Below, in pieces: positions 17,772 to 24,425 of a DNA stretch of 64,000 bases. Location of the stretch: NCBI GenBank assembly GCA_910575625.1, contig CAJTFD010000001.1, positions 1-64,000 of the forward strand, read 5' to 3'. A program made the translations under genes and the position numbers. Position 1 is the first letter of the stretch, and each line of letters opens with the position of its first letter. The stretch is from Clostridia bacterium. Lineage in GTDB: Bacteria > Bacillota > Clostridia > Lachnospirales > Lachnospiraceae. Under the pieces are notes generated by a model that had not been told where the DNA came from, made no database searches, and saw only the letters and a program-made list of their open reading frames with translations.

Positions 17772-17800
17772 ATTATACTAAAGGAACTACTTTTTTTCAA
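17772..17800 (-). promoter_or_regulatory. Strong sigma-A promoter of the Rpn/alpha-CTD/helicase operon
   Basis: On the minus strand TTGAAA (17800-17795) and TATAAT (17777-17772) are separated by exactly 17 bases. It reads towards the TTG start at 17695 and is the only obvious promoter before the 10-kb operon. It lies just inside the repeat array at 17824-17937, so the operon could have arrived with, or next to, that element end. Confidence 0.8.
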
Positions 17801-17823
17801 GCGTATCAGAGCCTCCTCCCAAA

Positions 17824-17937
17824 GTGACCACGGGGGTTCACTTTATTTGACCACTGGGTTCAAAACGACCTATGGGGTGTTCATTTTCTCTGACCACGGG
17901 GTTCAAATGCCCTTTGGGGAGGGTTCAAAAGTGAACA
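17824..17937 (-). repeat. Array of five GACCAC..GGGTTCA repeats, probable solo end of an IS21-type element
   Basis: Five related units of about 15-20 bases recur every 19-25 bases: at 17824, 17848, 17866, 17891 and 17908, with core tGACCAcgGGGTTCA. The outermost tip reads TGTTCACTTTTGAACCC on the minus strand. Multiple short repeats ending in a TG tip are typical of IS21-family ends, where IstA binds. No istA/istB is present, so it is a solo end or remnant. An iteron array or operator cluster is the alternative. Confidence 0.5.
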
Positions 17938-18077
17938 CCCCTCTGCCGACTGCCGCAGATTCTCAAACCGGCCAAAAAGCAAACAAGAGATTCCAGCAAC
18001 AACCAATGTGCCGGAACCCCTTGTTTTCAGCGGTTTTCCCGATATTCTGTTCATTCCCTTTGTATCAATTAAGCGGT

Positions 18078-18251
18078 TTACATTTCCACATACGTTTTTA
18101 CCAAATGCCAGCCCTGCTTTTTTACATAATCCATGAGGATGGATTTCTGTGTGGCAATGCTCGCACTCTCGTTTTCCGTGCCATCGTCCTTTGATAGGCG
18201 GCAGTAAATGCCGACTAAATAGATTTTCTTTTCTTCTTTGATTCCTGCCAT
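18078..18251 (-). pseudogene. Truncated large serine recombinase (TnpX-like), first 57 codons
   Basis: The frame opens MAGIKEEKKIYLVGIYCRLS, with the catalytic serine in YCRLS (residue 20), then DDGTENESASIATQ and MDYVKKQGWHLVKTYV, the N-terminal resolvase core of Tn4451/TnpX-type recombinases. Family members continue at this point with a DGYSGT-type motif, but here the frame runs VEM-stop. The start has GGAGG 9 bases upstream. About 90% of the protein is missing, so the element can no longer excise by itself. The break lies about 140 bases from the IS21-like tip, suggesting deletion by a neighbouring insertion. Confidence 0.75.
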
Positions 18252-18305
18252 ACTGTTAAACCTCCGTCCTTGCTCTAATAGGTTTCATGTTCCATTGCGT
18301 ACATT

Positions 18306-18497
18306 CTAAGCGGATATCCCCTCATTGTCGAAGGTGTCACCTTCGGCAATCTTCTTCCGTATATCCTCGGAGATAATCGGGATGAACGCCTCCGCAACGG
18401 TCTGTGTGCCAACATATTCACGACTGACAATCATCTGCACTGGCTGTCTTGCCACAATACGCTTTCTCTTTTTGTTCGCTTTCTTATCCTCGCCCAT
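18306..18497 (-). CDS. Small conserved protein next to the serine recombinase
   Basis: A 63-aa protein (MGEDKKANKKRKRIVARQPV, then IVSREYVGTQTVAEAFIPII). It has a basic N-terminus and an amphipathic C-terminal half ending in DIRKKIAEGDTF. I recall this type just upstream of TnpX-like recombinase genes in Clostridia mobilizable elements, where its role is unknown. The ATG at 18497 has AGGAAGATTTGAGT upstream; the open frame extends to 18572 without a better start. It sits 54 bases before the recombinase remnant and 71 bases after the YdbC-type gene. Confidence 0.6.
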   Translation of the reverse strand: MGEDKKANKKRKRIVARQPVQMIVSREYVGTQTVAEAFIPIISEDIRKKIAEGDTFDNEGISA

Positions 18498-18568
18498 ACT
18501 CAAATCTTCCTTTCCAGACAGGGCAGGGGAGCGTTTGAAAATGCCCCCACCCTGCCAATCAGATACCA

Positions 18569-18799
18569 TCAATCGCCGCTGTTCAATTCTTTCTGCAATG
18601 CTTTAAGGAGTGCCGCCGCTTCAGCAGCGGTCAACGTGATTCCTTTCCCGCATTTCTCACGGTTGGGGGAAAAGCTGCGGATGTCATACTTTGGCTCGTT
18701 CCCGTTCCATGAAATCAAGTTGATTTCCTTTGTATAGCCGCTGTCGCTTGCCGACAATACAGCGATTTCCTTTACAATCTCGTACTGGATTTCTTTCAT
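18569..18799 (-). CDS. YdbC family PC4-like ssDNA-binding protein
   Basis: A 76-aa protein of the YdbC family, bacterial relatives of the eukaryotic coactivator PC4 that bind single-stranded DNA as dimers. Seen are EIVKEIAVLS, the KEINLISWNGNEPKYDIR core and the helix TAAEAAALLKALQKEL. Such genes are frequent in conjugative and mobilizable elements and may protect the transferred strand or aid replication. The start at 18799 has GAGGTAGAGA upstream. Neighbours are ParB upstream and the small recombinase-linked gene downstream. Confidence 0.85.
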   Translation of the reverse strand: MKEIQYEIVKEIAVLSASDSGYTKEINLISWNGNEPKYDIRSFSPNREKCGKGITLTAAEAAALLKALQKELNSGD

Positions 18800-18842
18800 T
18801 CTCTACCTCAACTTTCTGTACTTACCTCCCGAAAAGAGAAGA

Positions 18843-19697
18843 TTAGCGGCTTTCCCTGCCCCGTTTCCTCTGCAATTCACGCTCCAAAAGCTTGATGATG
18901 GTGTCCTCCATCTGCTTCGGCGTTGTTCCTTTCGGGAAGTATTTCTTTAACCGCTCCATGCCGATTTTCACGGTTTCTTTCTGGTTTCCCTTTTCCTCGG
19001 TCATAATGGAAAATATCATATCCATGTCAAGCCGCCCGCTCTGGCTCAAGGTTTTCATCCGCTGTGCCTGTGAGAGTGAGGGCGTTGCTTCTTCACTTTC
19101 CATCGTGGCGAATAGATTTTCCTGCTCATTTTTCTTCAAAAAGGACAGCTCCACCGCAGGCGTGAGGGCGATTTTCCTCTCGTCCACCATCTGCAAAATC
19201 GGCGGTAACAGTTCCGTCAATCGGATAAATCTCTGCACGGTCATCCTGCCAACGCCGAAGCCCTGCGCCACTTTATCGTCTGTCCGCAACCTCGTCCCAA
19301 CTTGTGACGAGGTTAAGTCTGTGCGGAAGCCCTGCCGCTTCATGGCTTCGGATTTCATCTTGTAGGCAAACGCCCTCTCCGATGGCAGGATATTTTCTCT
19401 TTGGAGATTGCTGTCCACAAGGGTGATGATGGCTCGGTCACGGTCTAATGGCAGGACAAAAGCGGAGATTGTGTTTATCCCTGCAAGCTCCGAAGCACGG
19501 ACACGCCGCTGTCCTGCAATGATTTCATAACCATTCCCGTCCTCTTTCGGGCGTGTGATGATTGGCGTTACGATTCCAAATTCCTTAATGCTTTCCGCTA
19601 ACTCTGACAGCATTTCATCCTCCACCACATGAAACGGGTTGTCGGGAAATGGGTATAAGTCTGCGGTCTTTAATGCCTTAAAATCCTGTTTCTTCAA
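18843..19697 (-). CDS. ParB/RepB/Spo0J family partition protein of the mobilizable element
   Basis: A 284-aa ParB-like protein. The N-terminal ParB/sulfiredoxin-type domain is visible (PFPDNPFHVVEDEML, GIVTPIITRP, YEIIAGQRRVRASELAG), then LVDSNLQRENILPSERAFAYK, and the HTH region near 145 (VAQGFGVGRMTVQRFIRL). ParB-N domains of this type bind and hydrolyse CTP and spread from a centromere-like site. No partner ParA is present in this element. The start is a TTG with GGTAGG upstream. It overlaps no neighbour and lies 9 bases after the relaxase gene, so both are in one operon. Confidence 0.88.
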   Translation of the reverse strand: MKKQDFKALKTADLYPFPDNPFHVVEDEMLSELAESIKEFGIVTPIITRPKEDGNGYEIIAGQRRVRASELAGINTISAFVLPLDRDRAIITLVDSNLQRENILPSERAFAYKMKSEAMKRQGFRTDLTSSQVGTRLRTDDKVAQGFGVGRMTVQRFIRLTELLPPILQMVDERKIALTPAVELSFLKKNEQENLFATMESEEATPSLSQAQRMKTLSQSGRLDMDMIFSIMTEEKGNQKETVKIGMERLKKYFPKGTTPKQMEDTIIKLLERELQRKRGRESR

Positions 19698-19705
19698 TCT
19701 GCTAC

Positions 19706-20671
19706 CTACCTTTCCCTTAATTTATTTCTTCCTGTTTTCTGCAATTCTTCCAATACTTCTGGCGGGATTTTGGAGAGCAGCCGCCCCATCTGCTCGTTGG
19801 TTTTCTGCAACTCAAATATCCTCTGGTTGGCTTTCTGTACCTTTAATTCCTGTTCATACTTTTCATCACGCATACGCCCCGCATAATCGGATTCCTGCCC
19901 GATTCTCTCTTTCAAACTGTCAATATACGCCTGCTGTTTCCCGATTTCCTTAGAGAATTTCTCCACGTCTGGAAGCCATGCGGAAAGCAATTCTAACGCT
20001 TTATTTCTTTTCTTGCCTGCATTAAAGGCGTTGATGTCGGAGAGGGCAGACACGATTTCCGCATACTGTTTATCCAGTCTGCCGCCCAACTTATAGAGCC
20101 ATGTGGGGATGTGTTTCCGCTTCGTTTCCATTGAGGACTGACCTCTTTCCAATTCGCTCCACTGTGCCGACATCCGCTCATGGTAGGCGGTCTGCCACTC
20201 GGACAGGCTCTTTTGGTTGCCTAAGATAGACTTTGCTGACAGCTTGTTGTCGGGTGTAAGCGGCACAAAGCACAGGTGCATATGGGGCGTCCTCTCGTCC
20301 ATATGGACGACTGCGGAGAGGATATTCTGCTTTCCCACACGCTCCGAAATGAAGTCAAGAGCCGTCTGGAAATACGCTTTTTGTTCTTCGGGCGGTAACT
20401 GGTTCATAAATTCGGGCGAAGCGGTGATAAGCGTTTCCACCATCATCACGCTGTCTTTCCTCGTCCTGCACCCTGCTTCAGCCACCATTCGGTTTATCTC
20501 TTTTTTATAGGTGTACTTTGGCGGTGCTATGAGATGGTAATTGTTTTTAGAGCGTTCCATATCAATATCTGGATTGCTTTTGTAGGCTTCTTTCTTCCGC
20601 TCGTTGTGGCGTTCACAAGCCGCAACGCCGCCTGCCTTGCGTTTCTGGAAACGCAGGATTGCATAGGGCAT
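19706..20671 (-). CDS. MobV-family relaxase (Mob_Pre)
   Basis: A 321-aa relaxase that would nick oriT and pilot the cut strand during mobilization. Landmarks are MPYAILRFQKRKAGGV, HNERKK, the HUH-type metal site AVVHMDERTPHMHLCFVPL (about residue 132), LSEWQTAYHERM and a C-terminal coiled coil (about 230-310). The ATG at 20671 follows AAAGGAGGAATCCTGCC; the frame is open to 20776 through repeat DNA and was not used. The length is shorter than plasmid MobM (about 494 aa), as often in Clostridia elements. A pMV158-like oriT lies about 200 bases upstream. Confidence 0.9.
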   Translation of the reverse strand: MPYAILRFQKRKAGGVAACERHNERKKEAYKSNPDIDMERSKNNYHLIAPPKYTYKKEINRMVAEAGCRTRKDSVMMVETLITASPEFMNQLPPEEQKAYFQTALDFISERVGKQNILSAVVHMDERTPHMHLCFVPLTPDNKLSAKSILGNQKSLSEWQTAYHERMSAQWSELERGQSSMETKRKHIPTWLYKLGGRLDKQYAEIVSALSDINAFNAGKKRNKALELLSAWLPDVEKFSKEIGKQQAYIDSLKERIGQESDYAGRMRDEKYEQELKVQKANQRIFELQKTNEQMGRLLSKIPPEVLEELQKTGRNKLRER

Positions 20672-20710
20672 GGCAGGATTCCTCCTTTCTTCGGCGGGTA
20701 ACTGTCCTTT

Positions 20711-20755
20711 GGGTGACAGCGGTGACGGTGATGACGGTGATTTTGGGATACCCCC
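20711..20755. repeat. Left arm of a 45-bp inverted repeat flanking oriT
   Basis: GGGTGACAGCGGTGACGGTG and the following bases to GGGATACCCCC match the reverse complement of 21034-21078 at 42 of 45 positions. The arm lies just upstream of the relaxase ribosome binding site. TGTCACC-type words recur inside it and resemble short iterons. Together with the right arm it encloses the oriT segment. Confidence 0.8.
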
Positions 20756-20870
20756 ACGGGAGCCGCCGACTGTCACCGCTCATTCTTCCATCCGAAGCCG
20801 CAAGGCGCAGGATGGGCAGGGCGTAAGCCCTGCTTTAAGGGAGTTCAGAGGGAACGTCTGGCACACGGCT

Positions 20871-20900
20871 CTTTGCGGAGCAAAGTGTAGTGTGTTACAC
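20871..20900 (+). other. oriT of pMV158 (MobM) type
   Basis: CTTTGC-GGA-GCAAAG forms a small inverted repeat, followed by AAGTGTAGTG|TGTTACAC. This closely matches the pMV158 origin of transfer, in which an inverted repeat precedes AAGTATAGTG|TGTTATAC, and 16 of those 18 bases agree. By analogy the nick would fall between 20892 and 20893 on the plus strand. The site lies 200 bases upstream of a MobV relaxase gene, as expected. Activity is inferred. Confidence 0.8.
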
Positions 20901-21033
20901 CCTGTAAACGCAGTCGGAAAAATCGGGAGATTTTTCTGACCGCAGGGGTGGCTTTACGAGCCGAAAAGGGCGAGTAATGCCCACGCCTGCACTTTGCGTT
21001 TACGGGGTGTTCTCCCGTAGGGATGACAGCGGC

Positions 21034-21078
21034 GGGGGTATCCCAATATTGCCGTCATCACCGTCACCGCTGTCACCC
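21034..21078. repeat. Right arm of the 45-bp inverted repeat flanking oriT
   Basis: GGGGGTATCCCAATATTGCC continues to CCGCTGTCACCC and pairs with 20711-20755. A third, shortened copy in the same orientation lies at 21131-21166 and overlaps the 3' end of the RepA-like gene. A smaller inverted pair (20897-20912 with 20995-21010, 15 of 16) lies inside, so the whole oriT region can fold into nested cruciforms. Confidence 0.8.
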
Positions 21079-21108
21079 GCAGGGCAGAGCCGCCAGCTTT
21101 ACATGGCT

Positions 21109-22130
21109 TTAGGTGTCAATGACAGTAACAGGGGGTATCCCAATACTGCTGTCACCGCTGTCACCCGTCTGCCTTGCAAGGGCTATCTGCCTGCCGCCTT
21201 TTTTGCGGCTGTACTGGTAGCAGATATGGTTTTCGCTTAAAAACGTGGTGTGGTATTCATTGAGCCATTTCGTAATCACCGTGGGGACGGTTTCTGTTTC
21301 CCCCATAGCGGCTAACAGCTCCGTTGCCGTTCCCGTCCATTCCCCTTTGTCCTGCATGAAATCCACTAACCGAAAAAGAACATCTGGAATCACTTCTTTG
21401 GCAAGCTGTTCCTGCTCCTTACGCTCCACCAGTTCCCAACTACAATCACGGAAACGGAGCGTGAACTCCTGATAGGGCGTGTCCCTGCCCGTCACATACA
21501 GCTTTGCGGCATTGGAAACACGGCTTTCCTGTTCCAGGACAAAGGTTGCGTCCGCACTCCCCGTCAATCCCGTCGTGCCAGACACTTTGTTGAACACGTC
21601 GCTGTCGTTCTGCTTTCGGATGTGGTGTACGACAATGACCGCCAATGAGTGCCTGTCGGCAAAGCCTTTGATAAGGGAGATGTCCCCGTAATCGCTTGCA
21701 TAGGCATTGTCTTTGGATGCGGTGCGGACTTTCTGCAAGGTGTCAATCACAATGAGCCTGCTGTCGGGGTATTCTTTTAGATAATCCTCTAACTGCACGA
21801 TAAGACCGTCTGACAGCTTATCGCTTGCCACCGCAAAGTGAAGCCGCCCGCTCGCTTCATCCGTCAAATGGAACAGCCTGTCTTGGATGCGGCAGAACGT
21901 ATCCTCAAGGCAGAGGTAAAGCACGTCGCCCTCCCGTTTCGCATATCCCACAAGGTGATTCCCTGCGACACGCATAGGCAGAGCTTTAGCATGAGCCAGC
22001 TCTTACCGATTTTCTGTGAGCCGCAGAACAGGGTTAAGCCCGTGGGTATCAGACCGTCCACCACAAAGGACGGCTTCTCAAGCGGCTCATAAAGGAGCGT
22101 ATCGGCGTTGACCGTCTGAAGCTTCTGCAT
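21109..22130 (-). pseudogene. RepA-like AAA ATPase, broken by a single-base frameshift
   Basis: Two frames together make one RepA/RecA-fold hexameric helicase-type protein. The first (from ATG 22130, GGAGG upstream) gives GLIPTGLTLFCGSQKIGKSW, a Walker A variant. The second continues with YAKREGDVLYLCLED, RLIVIDTLQKVR (Walker B), HSLAVIVVHHIRKQND and SGTTGLTGSADATFVL. The frame changes at a CCC run at about 21947-21950; one more base there would restore GITLW-GYAKREGD. A sequencing error in a homopolymer is possible. The intact protein would start replication or unwind the element. Neighbours are the oriT region and sigma-like genes. Confidence 0.8.
21131..21166. repeat. Third copy of the oriT-flanking repeat, shortened
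   Basis: GGGGGTATCCCAATACTGCT continues to CCGCTGTCACCC. It matches 21034-21078 with about nine bases missing in the middle. It falls in the last codons of the RepA-like frame (coding for DSGDSSIGIPP in reverse), so the C-terminus of that protein is partly shaped by the repeat. Confidence 0.7.
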
Positions 22131-22179
22131 GGGATTCCTCCTTTCGGGCGGTGTCTTTGGTTTTGTTGCGCATAGGCAT
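22087..22179 (-). CDS. Possible 30-aa leader peptide overlapping the RepA start
   Basis: ATG at 22179 follows AAGGAGGTC and opens MPMRNKTKDTARKEESHAEA, ending 30 codons later, inside the RepA-like frame. The ribosome binding site is as good as that of RepA, so it may be translated and couple RepA expression. No homology is known and it could be chance. Confidence 0.3.
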   Translation of the reverse strand: MPMRNKTKDTARKEESHAEASDGQRRYAPL

Positions 22180-22281
22180 GACCTCCTTAAAATTGATTTA
22201 CTCCCACGGAAAAAGTGAGAGTATGTAATGCCGCCATCCCCACGCCGATAATAAGCGGATTCCTTTTTCGGGCGGTAACAG

Positions 22282-22755
22282 TCAAGGTTGGAGATACTTC
22301 CTCATTTCTGCCTTGACTTTCTCCCTTGCAACCGATACAGATTTCTGGACAGCAGAAGCGGTGCAATGCTCCATTTCCCCGATTTGGTAAAAGTTAAAAT
22401 CATACTCGTAATAGAGCAGGAAACGCCGCCTTTGTATCTCTGGCAGTCGGGCAACCGCTTTGTAAAACAGTTCATTCCGTTCTTTCTCAATCATGCTTTC
22501 GTCAAGCGTTTTTGGCACTCTCAAAGCACGTCTGTAAAGCGTTTCGTCCCACACCTCGTTAAACTCCCTGTGCCGCTGGTTCCATTGCTGAAGGTTCCTG
22601 TTCCTGCGCTCCATCTGCCGAAATTCAATGAATAATTGTTCTGACACTTCCAGTTCTTGGTGTTCCCCCTGCCCGTCCTTAAAACTGATAAAATACCTTG
22701 CGCCGCTTTCCGTGGATTCCTCCCGAAGCGTGTATGTCTTTGCCCTATATGCCAT
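22282..22755 (-). CDS. Sigma-70 family-like protein of the mobilizable element
   Basis: A 157-aa protein with an N-terminal segment of about 55 residues (TLREESTESGARYFISFKDG...LEVSEQLFIEFRQ) shared by ICE/IME sigma-like proteins, and a region 4-type HTH at about 100-150 (FYKAVARLPEIQRRRFLLYY, IGEMEHCTASAVQKSVSVAREK). The start has GGAGGAAAGCAGG upstream. Proteins of this class sit in regulation modules of Tn916-like and Tn4451-like elements and probably control transfer genes; target promoters are unknown. Confidence 0.8.
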   Translation of the reverse strand: MAYRAKTYTLREESTESGARYFISFKDGQGEHQELEVSEQLFIEFRQMERRNRNLQQWNQRHREFNEVWDETLYRRALRVPKTLDESMIEKERNELFYKAVARLPEIQRRRFLLYYEYDFNFYQIGEMEHCTASAVQKSVSVAREKVKAEMRKYLQP

Positions 22756-22837
22756 CCTGCTTTCCTCCCGAAAAGAATTGAATGAGGGGATTGCCCCTCA
22801 CCCGATAGCCCATAGGAAAGCAGGATGTATTAGACAC

Positions 22838-23263
22838 TTATAAAATTTTCCACAGCTTCTTCCGCAGATGGTTTAACCTTGCATAAATAGCCCCTGCCGT
22901 TAAATGCACAAGCGGGGCAATCTCCTTAGTGGAATAGCCCTGCATTTTCAGCAGGACGATTTGTAACGTGCGTTTGTCCACCGTGATTAAGGCAAGATAG
23001 AGAGTTTCGTTCTCAATCTCGTCCAGTAAATCAGCAACAGACTTTACCTCTGCCTGCTTCTCCCTGTCCGCCATGCCCTCAAGGTATTCGCCGAAGTCGC
23101 TCGCCCATCGGTAAAACCGCCTGTTGGAATTAAAATCTGCCCTGTCGTCTGTGCGAATTTGCTCAATAGTCGCTTCATCAACGCCGCACTCACGCAGAAC
23201 CTTTTCCTCGGCTTCTTTCCAGATACGCCATTTCCTGTCCTCCCGTCCGTGGTTGTATGCCAT
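22838..23263 (-). CDS. Sigma region 4-like DNA-binding protein
   Basis: A 141-aa protein opening MAYNHGREDRKWRIWKEAEE. A C-terminal HTH lies at about 95-140 (RTLQIVLLKMQGYSTKEIAP, then LTAGAIYARLNHLRKKL). It resembles sigma-like regulators in Clostridia mobile elements, where two or three occur in a row. The start at 23263 has GGAGGAAATAAGG upstream; the open frame begins 15 bases earlier. It probably recognises DNA through the HTH; core polymerase binding is not shown. Confidence 0.72.
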   Translation of the reverse strand: MAYNHGREDRKWRIWKEAEEKVLRECGVDEATIEQIRTDDRADFNSNRRFYRWASDFGEYLEGMADREKQAEVKSVADLLDEIENETLYLALITVDKRTLQIVLLKMQGYSTKEIAPLVHLTAGAIYARLNHLRKKLWKIL

Positions 23264-23301
23264 CCTTATTTCCTCCAATCCAAACTGATTGGGAGGGCAG
23301 G

Positions 23302-23343
23302 AAAAAGCCCCCTCATTTTCCCAAAGGAAAAAATAAGGGGGCT
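23302..23343 (-). terminator. Intrinsic terminator after the sigma pseudogene
   Basis: On the minus strand AGCCCCCTTATTTT pairs with GAAAATGAGGGGGCT and is followed by TTTTTCC. It lies 8 bases after the TAA of the frameshifted sigma-like gene, and about 40 bases before the start of the next sigma-like gene. Confidence 0.8.
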
Positions 23344-23350
23344 GAACGCC

Positions 23351-23861
23351 TTAAATTTTGTTTTCCATTATCTTTCTCAGCTTCGCAAGGATTTTGGCTT
23401 TGCGTTTGTTCACAACGCTCTGTGTCACGCCTAACCGTAATCCGACTTCCCGTTCGGAAAGTTCTTCAAAGAAGATGGCGTTTACCAATACCCGCTCACT
23501 GTCCGACAATAAGAGCAGTTTTCAGCCTGTCCACCATCACCGCATGGACAACGGTTTCCGCAACATCCACCGTTTCATCAATAATGAAATCAAGCACATT
23601 TCCCTCACTGTCTGTAAATCCCTCCAATGACAGTAGCTTGTGGTTTGTGTCCAGCTTTCGCAAATAACGCCACCGTTCTTTATCCCGATAGAAATCCGTG
23701 TACTGTTCCCGCATTACCTCAAGCAGACAGCCCTGAACGGGGATAAACAGCTTGTCCATGTAACTCTGGTCGGATTGCCTGCGGCGGCAGAAATCCATAT
23801 AGGATAATTCCACATAACCGCCGCTTTCTTTGATATATACTTTTCTTGGTGCATACTTCAC
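23351..23861 (-). pseudogene. Sigma-like regulator with a frameshift near its C-terminal HTH
   Basis: A GTG at 23861 with GGAGGTACTTACG upstream opens VKYAPRKVYIKESGGYVELS, then YMDFCRRRQSDQSYMDKLFI and TVDVAETVVHAVMVDRLKTA. The frame then stops at 23496. In another frame the HTH continues as LSDSERVLVNAIFFEELSER and GLRLGVTQSVVNKRKAK to a TAA at 23351. The indel lies at about 23508-23520. The intact protein would be about 165-170 aa, a sigma region 4-type regulator as found in Tn916-like regulation modules. The break removes the DNA-recognition helix, so it is probably inactive unless it is a sequence error. Confidence 0.75.
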
Positions 23862-23971
23862 CGTAAGTACCTCCCATCTGAATTTTTGAATTGTTAAAAT
23901 CCAGATGGAAAAGGCGGCGAACGACAGCCAACAGTAGAAACAGCCCTGCGGCATAATCTGATAAAAAACGA

Positions 23972-24010
23972 CAAAAGAAAAACCGCAAAGGCACTGTGAC
24001 CTCTACGGTT
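23972..24010 (-). terminator. Terminator or attenuator upstream of the sigma pseudogene
   Basis: On the minus strand AACCGTAGAGG pairs with CCTTTGCGGTT around TCACAGTG, with one mismatch and one wobble, then TTTCTTTT. It lies about 110 bases upstream of the GTG start at 23861 and downstream of another inverted repeat (CTACTTCT...AGAAGTAG, 24042-24068). Its position in a leader rather than after a gene favours attenuation. Confidence 0.6.
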
Positions 24011-24182
24011 ATAAGTGATACTAATTCTGCTAAGTGGAGATTCTACTTCTGGTTTCATGGTGAGAAGTAGCGTTGCATAAGCAGGGACTTTTTTGACTGG
24101 CTTCCTGCCATTCCCTGATATGCTATGTATAAGTCTACTCTGCCTTTCATACGAAGATAGATTACTGTCCAAAAAAAGGGCA

Positions 24183-24218
24183 TAAAAAATCCCTCCAAAC
24201 TCTAAAACAGGTTTGGAG
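24183..24218 (-). terminator. Terminator after the cargo operon
   Basis: On the minus strand CTCCAAAC pairs with GTTTGGAG across a 10-base loop, followed by GGATTTTTTATG. It ends transcripts of the Lnt-like gene whose stop is at 24426. Between them lies another hairpin, GCCCACCA...TGGTGGGC, at about 24254-24285. No gene is convincing in 23862-24425. Confidence 0.7.
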
Positions 24219-24425
24219 AGTGTCTGTTAAGTCTTTTCGGGCATAGCATAACCGCCCACCAATACGCCGTTTTTTTATATGGTGGGCATTTACCAAAAAA
24301 CCTTTATATGATGAAACAGAGCCGATAAGCTTTGAAGTGGAAACCACCTTGTTCATTCGTCTCTGCGTTTAAAGCGTCTGGCTCTTTGGTGATTTATTTG
24401 TTCTCCCCTACAAATGGGATTTTAA

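Noticed and set aside
17824..17937. CRISPR array
   Set aside because: The repeats are short, imperfect and separated by only a few bases, with no cas genes nearby; no CRISPR array was seen anywhere in the window.
23894..24356. Frames of 64-92 codons in the leader between the sigma pseudogene and the Lnt-like gene
   Set aside because: They overlap terminators and hairpins and have no plausible starts.
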